NCBI GenBank assembly: GCA_000727475.1
Contig: KL647289.1
Span: 2,771,450-2,835,449 of the forward strand
Length of the DNA stretch: 64,000 nt
DNA from: Sarcocystis neurona
Taxonomy: Eukaryota; Apicomplexa; Conoidasida; Eucoccidiorida; Sarcocystidae
Direction of reading: 5' to 3'
Shown one piece after another: positions 1-12,100 of the stretch (the stretch's first letter is position 1; the number at the start of each line of letters is the position of its first letter). Under the pieces are notes generated by a model. That model was not told where the DNA came from. It made no database searches and saw only the letters and a program-made list of their open reading frames with translations. The position numbers were made by a program, and so were the translations under genes.

Positions 1-133
1 GCAGCATCAGATTTTCGCACGGTCGCGCCAGCAAGGCGTAGCCAACCTCGACGAGCGGTGCTGGCGATTCCTTCGCGTACATGAGGCAGTCGAAGTCCCA
101 GGACTGGACTTCCTCCTCAGACAGGCGCTGCAC
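1..133 (-). CDS. PDE: PDE exon 6: start of the catalytic domain, cut by the window edge
   Basis: After acceptor GGTTTTTCAG|GTG the exon reads VQRLSEEEVQSWDFDCLMYA and continues ESPAPLVEVGYALLARPCEN. The W-x-FD spacing followed by Pro-Leu and V-G-Y-x-L-L is the usual N-terminal start of the PDE catalytic fold. The phosphohydrolase HD residues would lie to the left of position 1. An alternative acceptor two codons later (TGCAG|CGC) is also usable. Confidence 0.85.
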   Translation of the reverse strand, partial: MQRLSEEEVQSWDFDCLMYAKESPAPLVEVGYALLARPCENLML

Positions 134-3100
134 CTGAAAAACCGCCAATGCATCAGAAGTGACAAAAAATGGGACTGTCCAGTACCCGTACATCAAACTG
201 CTTCAAGAACGACTAATCTACCACTCTAATAGTACTAATATGCTAACACCAGTTCTCTTCCAAAACCAACTCATTTATGACAGGTACAAACGTCCGCTGA
301 AGGACTACAAGCACGTGCGAGCATCTAGGCAAACAACCTTGAAAGTTTGTTTGAAGGCGAGAGAGCTCAGTGGTCCAAGCGACAAACAGGTCAGCTCAGA
401 ACAACGTAGTTGCCTCCTCTCCTGCGCAACGCTATCCTTAAAGAAAAAAGGAAATAGACCAGAAAGTCCACTGTGCCTGCCACACAGTGGATGCTGACGA
501 CGAACGCTGGAGCCTTCTACCGCAGTAGCTCGATGTGTCGAAGAACGAGTGTACCGAGAAGTAGCATAAAATCCCCTTTGTCCCCGCGTGCAAGCACATA
601 TAATCTGTCATCAGAAAAGTACAAATACGTATGTATACATATATATGTGTACACGCTCATGCCCATACATACGCAACGGTGATCACTCGCTCTACAGTGC
701 GACTTTCACTGCATAGTGCCCCACCACGCGTCGTACAGTATGCAGTTTTCAATCTAAGGGGTTGACAACCTACAAGAGTCAGGTACGTCTTTTTAATTAT
801 GTACGTACTGACCTATATCTGCACACTTGCACACATATGCACACATATATACACACTTACACACACACACACACACACACACCTGGCTACAAAGAAACGC
901 GCACACATTTGCGTGCCTGGGCAAGGAGTCATACATACAAAGACGTGTGTAGCCACATGTGTAAGAGTGCAGGGGGACACACACGAGCGCCGCTATGAGA
1001 AGACCGGTGCACGTCTGTTGCATTCTGCAGCCGATCCCCACCCACCATATTCAGCTCGGGAGAGCCGGAGGGCAGGGTAAGGATGTTTGCCACAGCTTCG
1101 TTGCGGGCTCTCATGTCCCTGCGAGCACGCTGGTCCATAACGAACGCTCTGTACACAATGTCCCCACCGACAACGCTTCTTCTTCCGGAAGCAACGGCGG
1201 CTGTTGCAGAAGAGCGAGAGCGCTCGATCGCTGCATGAGGCACTACACCTTCAGGTGTGAGTAGGTCTTTCTGCTGTGCACTTCTCGCATCGGACGTAGC
1301 TCCTACTGAAACATCTTCGCTCTCCTCGGGCGCCACTGCAGAGCTAAGCCTTCGTCCCTGTGCGCGGTTCACGGTAGCTGCTTCATCGCCCCTTCGTGTC
1401 ACCGCTCGTTGGCCCTCACGTTCTGCAGGGGCGACTCTGCCTTCTCTTCTTCCTGCGAGGCTGCTTGTAGCGGAGCTGGGGTCCGTTCCCCCTGTGGCTA
1501 TTGTCATGGCTCCGCCTTGCCTTTCAGCAAAATCAGCAGGATGGCTGTCGGGGGAGAGTTTACCCTGCGTGTGTTTGAATGATGCGTCTTCAAGCATGCT
1601 GCTGCCGCTGCTCACAGGACTTCCATATCCTGGTGCAACCGTAGTCGCTGCGCCTTCGCCCGCTGCCTCGTCGCTCACAGGTGCAGTCCGAGGGCTGCTT
1701 GACCACCTGCTGCGCCGGCCCACATCACGCACAGTTGCAGCACTTTTGCCTGGCGGAATGCGCGCAGTTGTCCCTGGTCTGCTTTTGTGCACGCCAGCCT
1801 CCGACTCGTCTGCTGCTGCCTTCGTCCACAGCCTGCTGTCTGCAGATTCTGAAGCGCCTTCGAATGCATTGAATGCCAGCGCTCCACGATCCTCAAAAAC
1901 GCGCGTCCTCTTTCTCGGCAACTGCAGAACAACTACTTCGTCATCAGAAAAGTCGACACCCCGGGGGGAGGAGTAGACGAATTTGAACACAGCGTCGCCC
2001 TCTTGTTCGCGTTTCGCCAGTTTGCTTCCTTCGGTTGTGCTCCCGCTAATCGGAGCGGCAACAGCTGCAGGTGCAGGACAAGGAACAGCAGCTTGAGCGC
2101 CTGCCACAGCGGCCGCGGTCACGCCGACACCGGCAGTGGAAGCGCTGCTAAGAAACGCACTTTCAGTCTGCCCATCGAAAGCAGAGCCTTTTGAAGACAG
2201 AGAGGACTGGGGGGCTTCACTGATATCATGAGAGTTCGAACTGAGTCTTTGTTCGGCTGTGCCAGTCGGAGCGTCAGGCGGAGGACGCACGTCCACTGTT
2301 ATGTCACGGCCGATGGCGTCTGATATTCCGGGTGGAGGACGGAAGGTAGACCTGCTTGGAGTGCCAGCGCCAGGTACAGAATCAGGAGTTCTACTCAAAG
2401 CTTCCCTAGCCATACGTGTCCAGTCCGCAGGAGTCGTGTTGTGGGTGTGAAGGAACGCTTGGATGATTTCTCGATGAGTGTCTGAATCGAGCTCTCCAAA
2501 TTGCACCGTATAAAGATTCGTTGTGTTTGTTAATATGGAGAGACAGCGATCCAGCGTGCGATTGCATTCGTCCAGCTGCATTCGGTGGAATGCACTGATG
2601 TCAGCAACTCCGGTCTCCAGACTTTGGAATATATCCTTGCACTGCTTGATAAGATCTACGAGCTGCTCCACCGCAGTCGACACCTTCCCGCCTTCTTTGT
2701 GGCGTTTCAAATCAGACTCCAAACGGTCCATCCGCTTCCGCGTCATCTGCACACCGCCCCCCCCCCCACAAGACCAAGCGGTCAAGTCCACAAATCGGTA
2801 TCGATATATATATATATATACATTTGTACGTATAGGTGTATGTCTGCATACGGCACCAAACACACGTTTTCGAGTGTGTGCCTCTCTGTGTGTGAGTGTG
2901 TGGGGTATACGCAAGTTTGTGCCTATGGGAGGACGCACAAATGCACACCAGCACGCGGCACAGTGCACCTTTACACGTGGACCCACTCAGTTTCAAAAGG
3001 TCTCTGTTGAGACAGGAAACAGCTGATGACGAAGTATGTTTCTACGTATCCAGTGACGTGCCAGGAACAGCATGGTCTTTTCACCATCGTCCTCCGCGCG

Positions 3101-6100
3101 AGACTGTGAAGCACTCACGGTGTTGCCCGAGAAGACCGATGAAATCAGTACCGATTCTAAGCGGACAGATAATCCTTTCGCGCCGCACACGGACAATAAA
3201 CCCGAGGCAAATTCGGGCGCACGCAAGAACAGAGTACAAACTAAGCCACTCACAAACAGCAAATGCGAAAGCATTCTACTGTGGGGCAGGGGTGAGCCTG
3301 TGTCGCATATGTAGCGAGTCGGCAACCACGTGACGAAACGTTTCGTTGAACATCTCTTCTGCAGTTGACTTCGTCGAAAGCCCACCCGCTGTAAAGTGGA
3401 CGATTTGGAAATTTTTCTGTTGCAAAGAGGAGCTGTCGTGAGCCAACGAAAACAGAAAATAACGGCAATTAATAGAGAGGGGCGACTGTAAAGGGGAAAT
3501 GTCCCGCATTCACACAGTCGCCCTACTTTGAAACGGCCGTACGCAGGCGCACTTGTACACGCGAGCGAAGCTGGCAGGGAGCCCGAACACGGACGACGTC
3601 AAGGAATGGCAGTAAGAAGCAACAACTTCGTCTCGCGTGAGGGACTCGCGTAAGAAGGCTACGTGAGCTGTGGGAAGAGCGAAGCGACACCGAGACGCAG
3701 AGAAAGTGCTGCGCAACTGTAGACAGTCCACCATCGCTAGTCGCCAAAAGAGAGAGACACAACCGCAACCAGTGGCCGCACACAGGCCGTGAACTGCGCG
3801 ACGAAGCCTAGTTGACCCGAAGGAGACATATACGAAGCCGTACGGAAACAAGCTTTTTACGCTTACGAAGCCCCTCAACATTTAAAAAAAAGTATTTGCG
3901 CACATGTATGTGCTGTCCTACAATCGCTTATCCATCCACAGTGCGGAGGAGAGACGTAAACTGCCTTCGGTGATATCTGTGTTCCCGCAGGTCACAGTGC
4001 ACGCACGCGTGCTTGTCTCATCCATTTGTATCCATCCGCATGTGGGTGTACGGAGACGAGAGCCTTACCAGCCAATTGTAGAAGGTCTGTCGCTGTTGTA
4101 ATTCCGTCGCATGTCGGCCGATGTACAGGAAGATAGTGAGCATCAAATACGTGGCCACGCGGATCACCCTGCAGGCCGGATGCAGCCGCCACGACGCACG
4201 AGGAGCCACAGAGTCACATAAAACCTGTTCCCCACTCCCCCCACACAGGAGGCCACGCACGTATACAACATAGCTGCCCTGGCCAGTTCAAAACGCTGCC
4301 ACCAACAGGCTTAAGTCGAGAAAAAAAAGAGTGCACCCGAACTGTCCAGAGACTCGCTGCACCTAACTGTCGTGCATTACGTGATGCGCGCGCACTGCAG
4401 CCTCAGTCGATCTCTCAGCTACACGATACGTCCACGGATTCATCACTACGTAGCCGTATTCCGCAGCACGGGAGGACAAACAGTAGAGGAAGCGAGAGAA
4501 GGCCTTACACGAAAGGGACTGGTACGAAGTTGGGGTTGATGGCGCCTCGCACTATAATTGAGGAGGAACTCAGTAGGAAAAACATCACGTGGATCTGCCA
4601 TGTCCTCCTGGTTCTGCACGCAAAGTCAGGTGCGCACAAAGCTGCCACATCCTTAGCAGACCCAGCCGAGCGCATGCTTCTCTCTGGTGGGCATACTCAC
4701 ACATTTTCACGTCTAGTGAACACGCACTTCGTCTGTGGGGAAGCCATTTCACGCTTCGGACTGACAAATAGTTCGCTTCTCGGTAAGATCCTACTGCACT
4801 GGCAGGCATACCAGCGCGACCGGTAGTCTGCGTTTACACCCCCACGTGTACCTCACTGCAGGTACGCAGTCACTTACATCGACCTGCATGAGCCCACTCC
4901 GTTCGGAGATCTGCACGCTATTACCCCGACTATTCGACCCCGTCATCCCAGCATACGCACACGTGAAATCTGTGTCGGTCATGCACGACTTGCTCCCGAG
5001 CGGAACCTGTCACGTAGTTCGCTGGCTATTTAAAAGGAGACGTGTGCCTTCTACCTATGACTGGAGAGCTTCCTAGGACGTGAACACGCAGCAGGTATGA
5101 ATGTAGACATGATTGCTCAAGGGCGTCCAAGTGCTGCTTTAGATTTACAACTATACTTGCCGTTGTTCCCGATAACTATACGCACACCTAGAAAAACCTT
5201 CTCCTCAAGATGAATATCCGACCTCACCCCTCCTGGAGTCCACCGGGACGCAGACGTACATTTCAACAAGAACACATCGACGTTCTACCGTGGAACACCC
5301 TTGCTTTCTTTGATACAGCTAACACTACGTTCAGCCAGCAAATACACTGTAATACCTGTTGGAACCAGCAGTCATCTAGAACGCTACTTACACACCTCCT
5401 GCGCTGTCCTGCAGTTCTTCCGCGGCTTGATTGACCCCCGTGACGCTCACCCGTCACACGAACAGCCCTGTGCTGCTCGTGGACCACCACAGCGCCCCTC
5501 CGGCACGTACATGTCCGCGATGTTACACTAATCATATAATATATCACCCGTATCCCCGCATAGTTGTTCCGCATCTTTCGATTGTTTGCAGTCCGTGTGA
5601 TGGTGCCCCATCCCTCCTCTCCAGCGTCCTGGCGTGCCACGCGCAGAGACGTGCAGCATGTCTTCACACCACATATACCAACGTTCGGCTCCCGGGCTTC
5701 ATGTCGCTCACCAAATTCCAGTACAGGTATATTCCATACCAAATTCATGCTCTCGTCTGTGCACGAATTTGTAACTTCTTCGAGCAAACGTTTCCTCCCC
5801 TACAGTCGCTCGAGCGCCTAAAACTTGTATCGTCATCTTGTTTTGACTAATGTCTCACACAATGCGTCTACTCTAACACAACTTCTACATCACGCACTGG
5901 GGGCCTCCCGGTCTTGCCCTTCCGCAGTTCTCCAGAATATTTACGGCACCCTTCTTCTGCACAATCGACATATACTAGTCCATAACGCGTCCCTCCTCTA
6001 TACAACAGACAGACGCTTACACCTATCTTCGTGTATTACGTATATTTAAAGACACAGAAAACGACTGGCGCAGACATACATAAATCGGTATATCTACTCT

Positions 6101-9100
6101 TCGCCAGCTTTTCACAAACAGTTTCCCGTTACAGACCTGGTCATTATTCTGCTTACGTCTTCCTCACACGTGTCATTATAAGAGACACACCAACTAGGCC
6201 GAAGAAAAGGTTCACATACCTGGACGGATACACGACGTCTAGCTGCACAATCAGCAGCAGCCCGTACATGTACGCTACGGCGCTCGACGCCTCCTGGGCT
6301 GATGACCACGACGTCGTTTTTTCGAGGCTCACATACCCCTGCTGCCCTCCGACTATCTGCGGATGGATCACGTCGCGCACGTAGCTGCTTTCTAGAATGA
6401 AAGAAGCAACAGTATTCCATACCCCCCAAATTGTTACAACCTGGAGTGCACGCACACAGAGGAAGACAAAGTACATCTACCGGTAAGCGCGCAGCAGAAG
6501 GGAGATAAGAGGATGCACGCTCCCCGGGACGCAACCCGTCCCAGCTGCAAAGGAATAGCAGATGTTCAAAGAACAGAAACAAAGTGACCCCCCCCAGATG
6601 ATACCATACGTGTGCAAACATGCCTACACAAGTATTCTGCGCACAACTGTGTAGACGATTTCTTGTGGCAAAGTGTTGTCATTCGAGAGCACGAGGCAGG
6701 ATAATAAAGGCCCACCTCCCCAGAAAGAAACAACGCACAAAGGAGGAAGTGGGGCACAAGAGGCTTATGACACGAAGCGTTGCCGCGCTGGCTTTCTATC
6801 GTGTCTTTCCCCCCTCCTTCGCGCGCTTTCCTGAACGCATCTACCGGTAGATCTGTCCCCTCTCTGTGGGCCAAGAGGCACATATGCGCGCACCAAAGAA
6901 TATGCACACGTATATACATACCTACGTACGGATGACTATAGCAATTGATACGTCATTAATTTGTAGGCTACAGGTAAAGCAGTCGATGCTTCCAACAGGT
7001 TCATCAGTAAGCGAGAAATTCCATCGCGTTTAGTGTATGCGTGGAAACCAGTTTTTGCCACTTCTTCAGGCAACTCTATAACACCCGTATTTTGAGAGAT
7101 TCGATTGGCTCGCACATGCTGACACACACAGTGTGCACGTGGTAACAACCAAGGAGACGCCTAAGCAAACCACACTGCGTTTTCCCTCCTCTGAGAAAGT
7201 TCGTTAGACGCCGCTGCATGCAGCCGCTCCTCCTGTCGACTAATAGACAGAAATGCATCCTTGTGTCTAACGTGAAAGCACTGGGAGAATCTATAACCGG
7301 AATTCGCCCATGCAGAAGCGGAGGGCTCCGATCCTCGCAGAGCTCTGCACGTCGACGAGACCGTTGGACATCTTGATACGAAGCCAGTCCGCTGCTGAGT
7401 GGTACGCGTCGCAGTCATGCAACCTTTCTCTTCGCGAAACGTCAGTTCCAACTCCTCACTCTGATCTCTCTGTCGAATCTTCGCTCTGCGCTACTAGCTC
7501 TCCTCTATACAACTCCGCTCTTCCTCTCTCGTCCCTTACCACAAATGTGCCCGCGTCTCCGATCAGCTCCGCGTGATCCGTCAGGATATCAGAGAAACGG
7601 GTGACCACAAAAAGAAGCGAAACAACGACGTTCAGACTCATATCAACATGAAAGAGGACACCGATGGGTTCACTGTGGCCGAAGGCATCCTGGAGATTGA
7701 AGCTCCACGCCATGAGGGGCCACATAAGACTCGTAACGACCAACATAAGAACTCCCATGAGGAGGAGTCGCGTCGTCATCCACTGGTTGATGTTGCCGGC
7801 AAAGAGGTCCTCTAGATCTCTGTCTACGAATTTCAGCGGAAGTCTTCGAAGCAGCACATCCGACGACACGGAGCGACTCACGCTCCCTTCTCTCCCTCCT
7901 GCTCCACCTCCACCTCCTCCTCCTGGTGATTCGATGCCAGACAATCCTGGCAGCACCCCTCCTGCGGTGGCTCCTCCTCGGCCTCCTCCGGGACTGCTGC
8001 GGCCGCCTGCGGCTGCGCTACCGACACTGGACGCGCCCACAGTTACGTCGCTCCCGGGAGCGCCTCCTCGCGACAGCGGCGCAGAGTCGTGTCTGAACAG
8101 TTCGTCACGCATGCGAAAGACGGTGTCGTGCTCCGTCAGATTCTGGAAAGCTCTAAAAATGTTACGAAACAGCTGCGTCAGCCGCGAAGATGCTTTTGCC
8201 ACTACGCTGTCCGACGAGGGAGTGCTCTCTGCCGACTGCGACCTCCGGCTGCTTCTTTCAGCTCGAGAACCGGGACCTGTGCTGCCCCTCCTGCGACCGC
8301 TACGACTTCTGTGGCCGCCACTGAACCTTCGGCGTCTCCGTCTGTGGCTCGCACGTCTCCGTCTCCTCCGACCCCCATCTCTCCCTTCGCCTTCGCTGCC
8401 GTCACCTCCACTCTCTTCTGCCCCCTCCCCGCTGCTGCGGCTGCTCCCACCAGATCGAGCCTCTCGCCGGTCTCGTCCTCCTGATGTTATCTCGTCTGTC
8501 CGCCTCACGGACCCTCCCTCTGACGAAAGAGAACCGCTGCTCCTGGTCTGAAAGTCCTTTCTCGCAGAAGCTTCCGCTCTGCCGCTGACGTCCTGCCTCT
8601 CGCCCCCGCCTCGATCCGCTGCTGCAACCACAGCATCATCGCCGCTACCCGTGCGTCTCAGCAGAGCCAGCGCAGCAGCCAGACTCCTTCTTAGTCTTCC
8701 TGCCAGCGGTATTTCCGCTTTCCTCGCTTCCTCCCCATCATCCTCCTCTCTGGTCCTGCCTCGCCTTGTACCAGCGGCATCCGCTTCCTGGCGCCCACCA
8801 GCGCCCACCGTAGGCATCTCTATTCCCACGTCAGCCCCTGCGCGCTCTGCGGAATCTCCGCCAGCTCCTCGTCTCGCCGTTTTTTCTTCCCCTGCCGCTG
8901 GGCGGCGCAGGCCGGCACCTGCGCTGCTCTTTCCAATTCTTCTAGCCGCGACCGTCTCGCCCGTGCTACTGCTGGGGCACAGTGGGACGCTTGCGGAGGC
9001 CTCAATAGTCGGGGCGGTGCCCTGCAGCGATGACGTAGATCTGCCCACCACGCTGCTGTCACACTCGTTCAAATCGGCAAATGAGACCGTCTTCACTTTT

Positions 9101-12100
9101 GCAAATCTAGCAGAGGCAGGATCGGCTGATGCTGCTCGTTTCAGGACGGAATGAGACCGACCTACACGGCGCGGAGACACGCCCTGCCCCGTCGCCGCCA
9201 TTTCCTTACCCCCACGAGCTGCATCCCCTTCTCTTGCGTCAGCCGTCTCGGTCACAGCTGGCGGACCAGCACCTACCACGCCTACGGTGTGCAGAAACTG
9301 CACGGGGGTAGGCAGTAAACCGCAAGGCACACACAACGCCACACACGCAGACGTTGCGGGTGGCTGCACCAAGGAGCACGAACATGCGAACGCCAGAGGA
9401 CGGCCTGTTTGACGGCACCAAACCGCTGCTTCTACTCGTTTTGATGGTGAACCTGCAGTTGCTTCGGACGCAGTGCTCCTTAGGTGTGTCGGAGGAGAGA
9501 TAGAGCAACTCCACCTTGTTCCTCCAGACGTCGCTTTCCTACACTGGCCGTTGTCCGCTGAACTTGGTGACCCCGTGCAGAGTGTTCCTTCCTCAAGATC
9601 TGCGGGTCTTTGTCCGCTGTGGGATGTGGGCACAAAAGCGTAGGAAGCTGACGAAGCCGCTGAGTATTTGCCGACTGCGGAAGATGCACTACCCACTGCA
9701 GCAGGTCTCCAGCTTTCACCTTCTTCACCCACTTCCACTACGTGGGCATCGCTACTGCAGATGGTGCTCGTCTCGGCGGGCGCACTCTCAGACTTATTGT
9801 CACTGCTGTTCACGCTTTCTTCGACGTAACTGTACAGTTCCCACGAACCCTGTTGTTGGAGTTCCTGACGCTGACGACCCACCAGTTCCGGCCGTTGCTT
9901 TGATTCCAGCAGTTCTCTCTGCTGATGGTGTCTTGATGACTCCACCTGTGTTGAAAACTTCTGCAGCAACGTCTGGTGGGACTGCAAACGAAACATCACG
10001 TTCTGCCTTGGAAAGACTGTTCCGATGTCCTCTCCGTCTGCGCGCTGGGCTTCCCCTTCAGTGAGAGAGGTACTGAGGGGTGTAGAACTAGCTGGAGAGG
10101 GCGCGAGTGTGACGCTGTCTTCAATCGTACATGCAAACGAGCGCGGGGCTACCACCTCTTGTCGTCCTCTCACTTCAACTGCGTCCACTGTTCCCGTTCC
10201 AGTTTTAGCACCTTCCGGCACCTCCCACCCTGGTGCTGCTCCCAGCCACCGCCTCCCTAAGTCATCATCTGGTGTGCCGTCTGCGCTATCCAGAGAGACT
10301 GCAGACAGCTCACAATCAACAGCAGGCGCCTGCTTCCTACGATGCACAATTTCTCTATCGTGGAGCACCCACCCCCTCACAGCGTCCAGTTGCCTGCCCT
10401 TTGGCTGCAGTTGTTGATCTCGCTGCTGCTGTTGCAGCTGTGGCTGTACCTCCTTGTGTTTTTCCAAGTGCTCGTGCACCTCCTGCTGAAACAATGGCTG
10501 TGAAAGTTGTTGCTGGCGCAGCACTTCGTGTGAAACCAGTTGCGGGTACGAACGCCTCTGTCCCTGTTCCCTTCTCCCCAGTGAGCTGTCGACCGGGGCG
10601 GCAGAAGACGACCCTGGTGCAGGATCTGCGCCAGTCGGTCCACACAAACCCCTAGAAACAGGCGGCAGAGAGGTAACAACCGCAGCACAGTCAGGAGCAG
10701 CAGTGGCAAGGCGCATCTGTTCTTTCGACGACCTGTTGGCTACATCAGCGGAGGCGCATCTGTTCATGGTTCCTGCATCCTCGTTCGCGTTGTACGTCTT
10801 CTGCCAAACACTGCCGCAAAGACAAGCAGAACTCTCAGCGGAACACGACCGTCCACCAGGCAGAGAAACAGCAGCGGCACTAGCAGGGCCAGCAGGTGAA
10901 GAAGCAACCTCGCAGTGTGTGTCCGCAGCCGGAGCAGGATTCTGAAGAACGGCAGTATGCAGAGGACGTGATGTGGCGCGCAAAAAGTGAGTATCAACAC
11001 GCTGAAGCGCCCCACGCCCCAGTGGCTGCGCACGGTGAAGAGCTGGAGGAACAACGGTGGTTGGCACAAATTGTGCGGCCCGAACAAGCTTGCTTGGCAG
11101 CAGTGACCGGTTTTCGTCCAGGCCTTCACTACAGCAGTGTGCAGCAGTCTGAGCAGCAACCGGCTGAGGAAACTGCAGTACACACGGGGTGTGCTTGGGC
11201 GTGAGCGTTCCTGCGTCGCTCTTCCTGTTGCAACAATTCACCGCCGGCAACAGTCTTGTGTCCTCGCCGCCGGGTTGCTTTTCAGCACAAGAGTAGAGGC
11301 CTGTGTGCTCCTGCTGCACGCAGGTAGCAACGTGAAGCTCTCCTATCTGGCAGCAGCAATTCAATTCCACGCGGGGAACTGCAACAGCAGCTTGCTGCCA
11401 TCGACTGCTGCGGATATGCCTCCCCTCTTCGCTAGTCGAGTCCGCTCTGCTTGTATCCACCTGCCTCCAACTCCACTGCTGCTGCGGCAGCAACAGCGCC
11501 CCCGTTTGCTGTTGCTCCCCCGTCTCTCTTCTCTGTTGCAGTTGTTGCGGTTCCGCCTGCAGCTGCTGGTGCCAGCACTCTTGTGCCTGCAAGGGGCGCC
11601 TTGCCCACCCGCACCCCACCCGGTCCTTCTCCATGATAAGCTCCACCTGGTGCTGCTGCTTCGGCTGGTGCGCCTCTTGCCGCTGCGGCGGCTCCCTCCA
11701 CGCCTTCTCCTCAGTCTGCAGCGTGTTATTTCCTTCCAGGCAACTGATCTTATGAACCGTGTCTCTCTGTTCAAGATTGAATTGACTCATCCGCTGCAGA
11801 CCAGCGTTCGCGACAGCAGGGAGACTTGTGAATACCTCATCAACCGTTGCCCCATTCACCCACAGCCGACGTGGTATCTTAGGTTCCTGCCCTGGTTGTG
11901 AACAGCGAGTGACGACGTCGCCTCTGTTGCACCCATTTGGGCTGCTGCAGTACCTGGCTGGTGGCCATGCAACTTCGCAATGCCCCCCGTAGGCTCTGCC
12001 GCAGCTGCTAGTTTCTGCGGTGCTCTGCCTGTCGCTTTTGCTTCCCTCCAGCATCCATACTTCCTGCAGGGGCTTCGCCAACGTCTCTCTCAACAAGCTG

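Larger units (their letters stand above)
1047..7539 (-). other. Remaining PDE introns (1047-1 side excluded): 7539-7119, 6971-6441, 6219-4169, 4068-2747
   Basis: These introns total about 4.3 kb around exons 2-5. They hold a (TA)n stretch at about 2803-2820, a C11 run on the plus strand at 2757-2767, and otherwise unique sequence. Frames such as minus 3276-3509 are open but are not needed to join exons 4 and 5 and have no consistent donor. Confidence 0.55.

Noticed and set aside
3276..3509. Minus-strand frame with a CAG acceptor, considered as an additional PDE exon
   Set aside because: Exons 4168-4069 and 2746-1046 already join in phase 0 into a continuous helical linker, and this piece has no usable donor before its stop.
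7664..8551. 295-codon plus-strand frame
   Set aside because: Antisense of the PDE first exon, which has two membrane spans and a consensus donor; the Pro/Ser/Arg content mirrors the Gly/Arg/Ser-rich sense strand.
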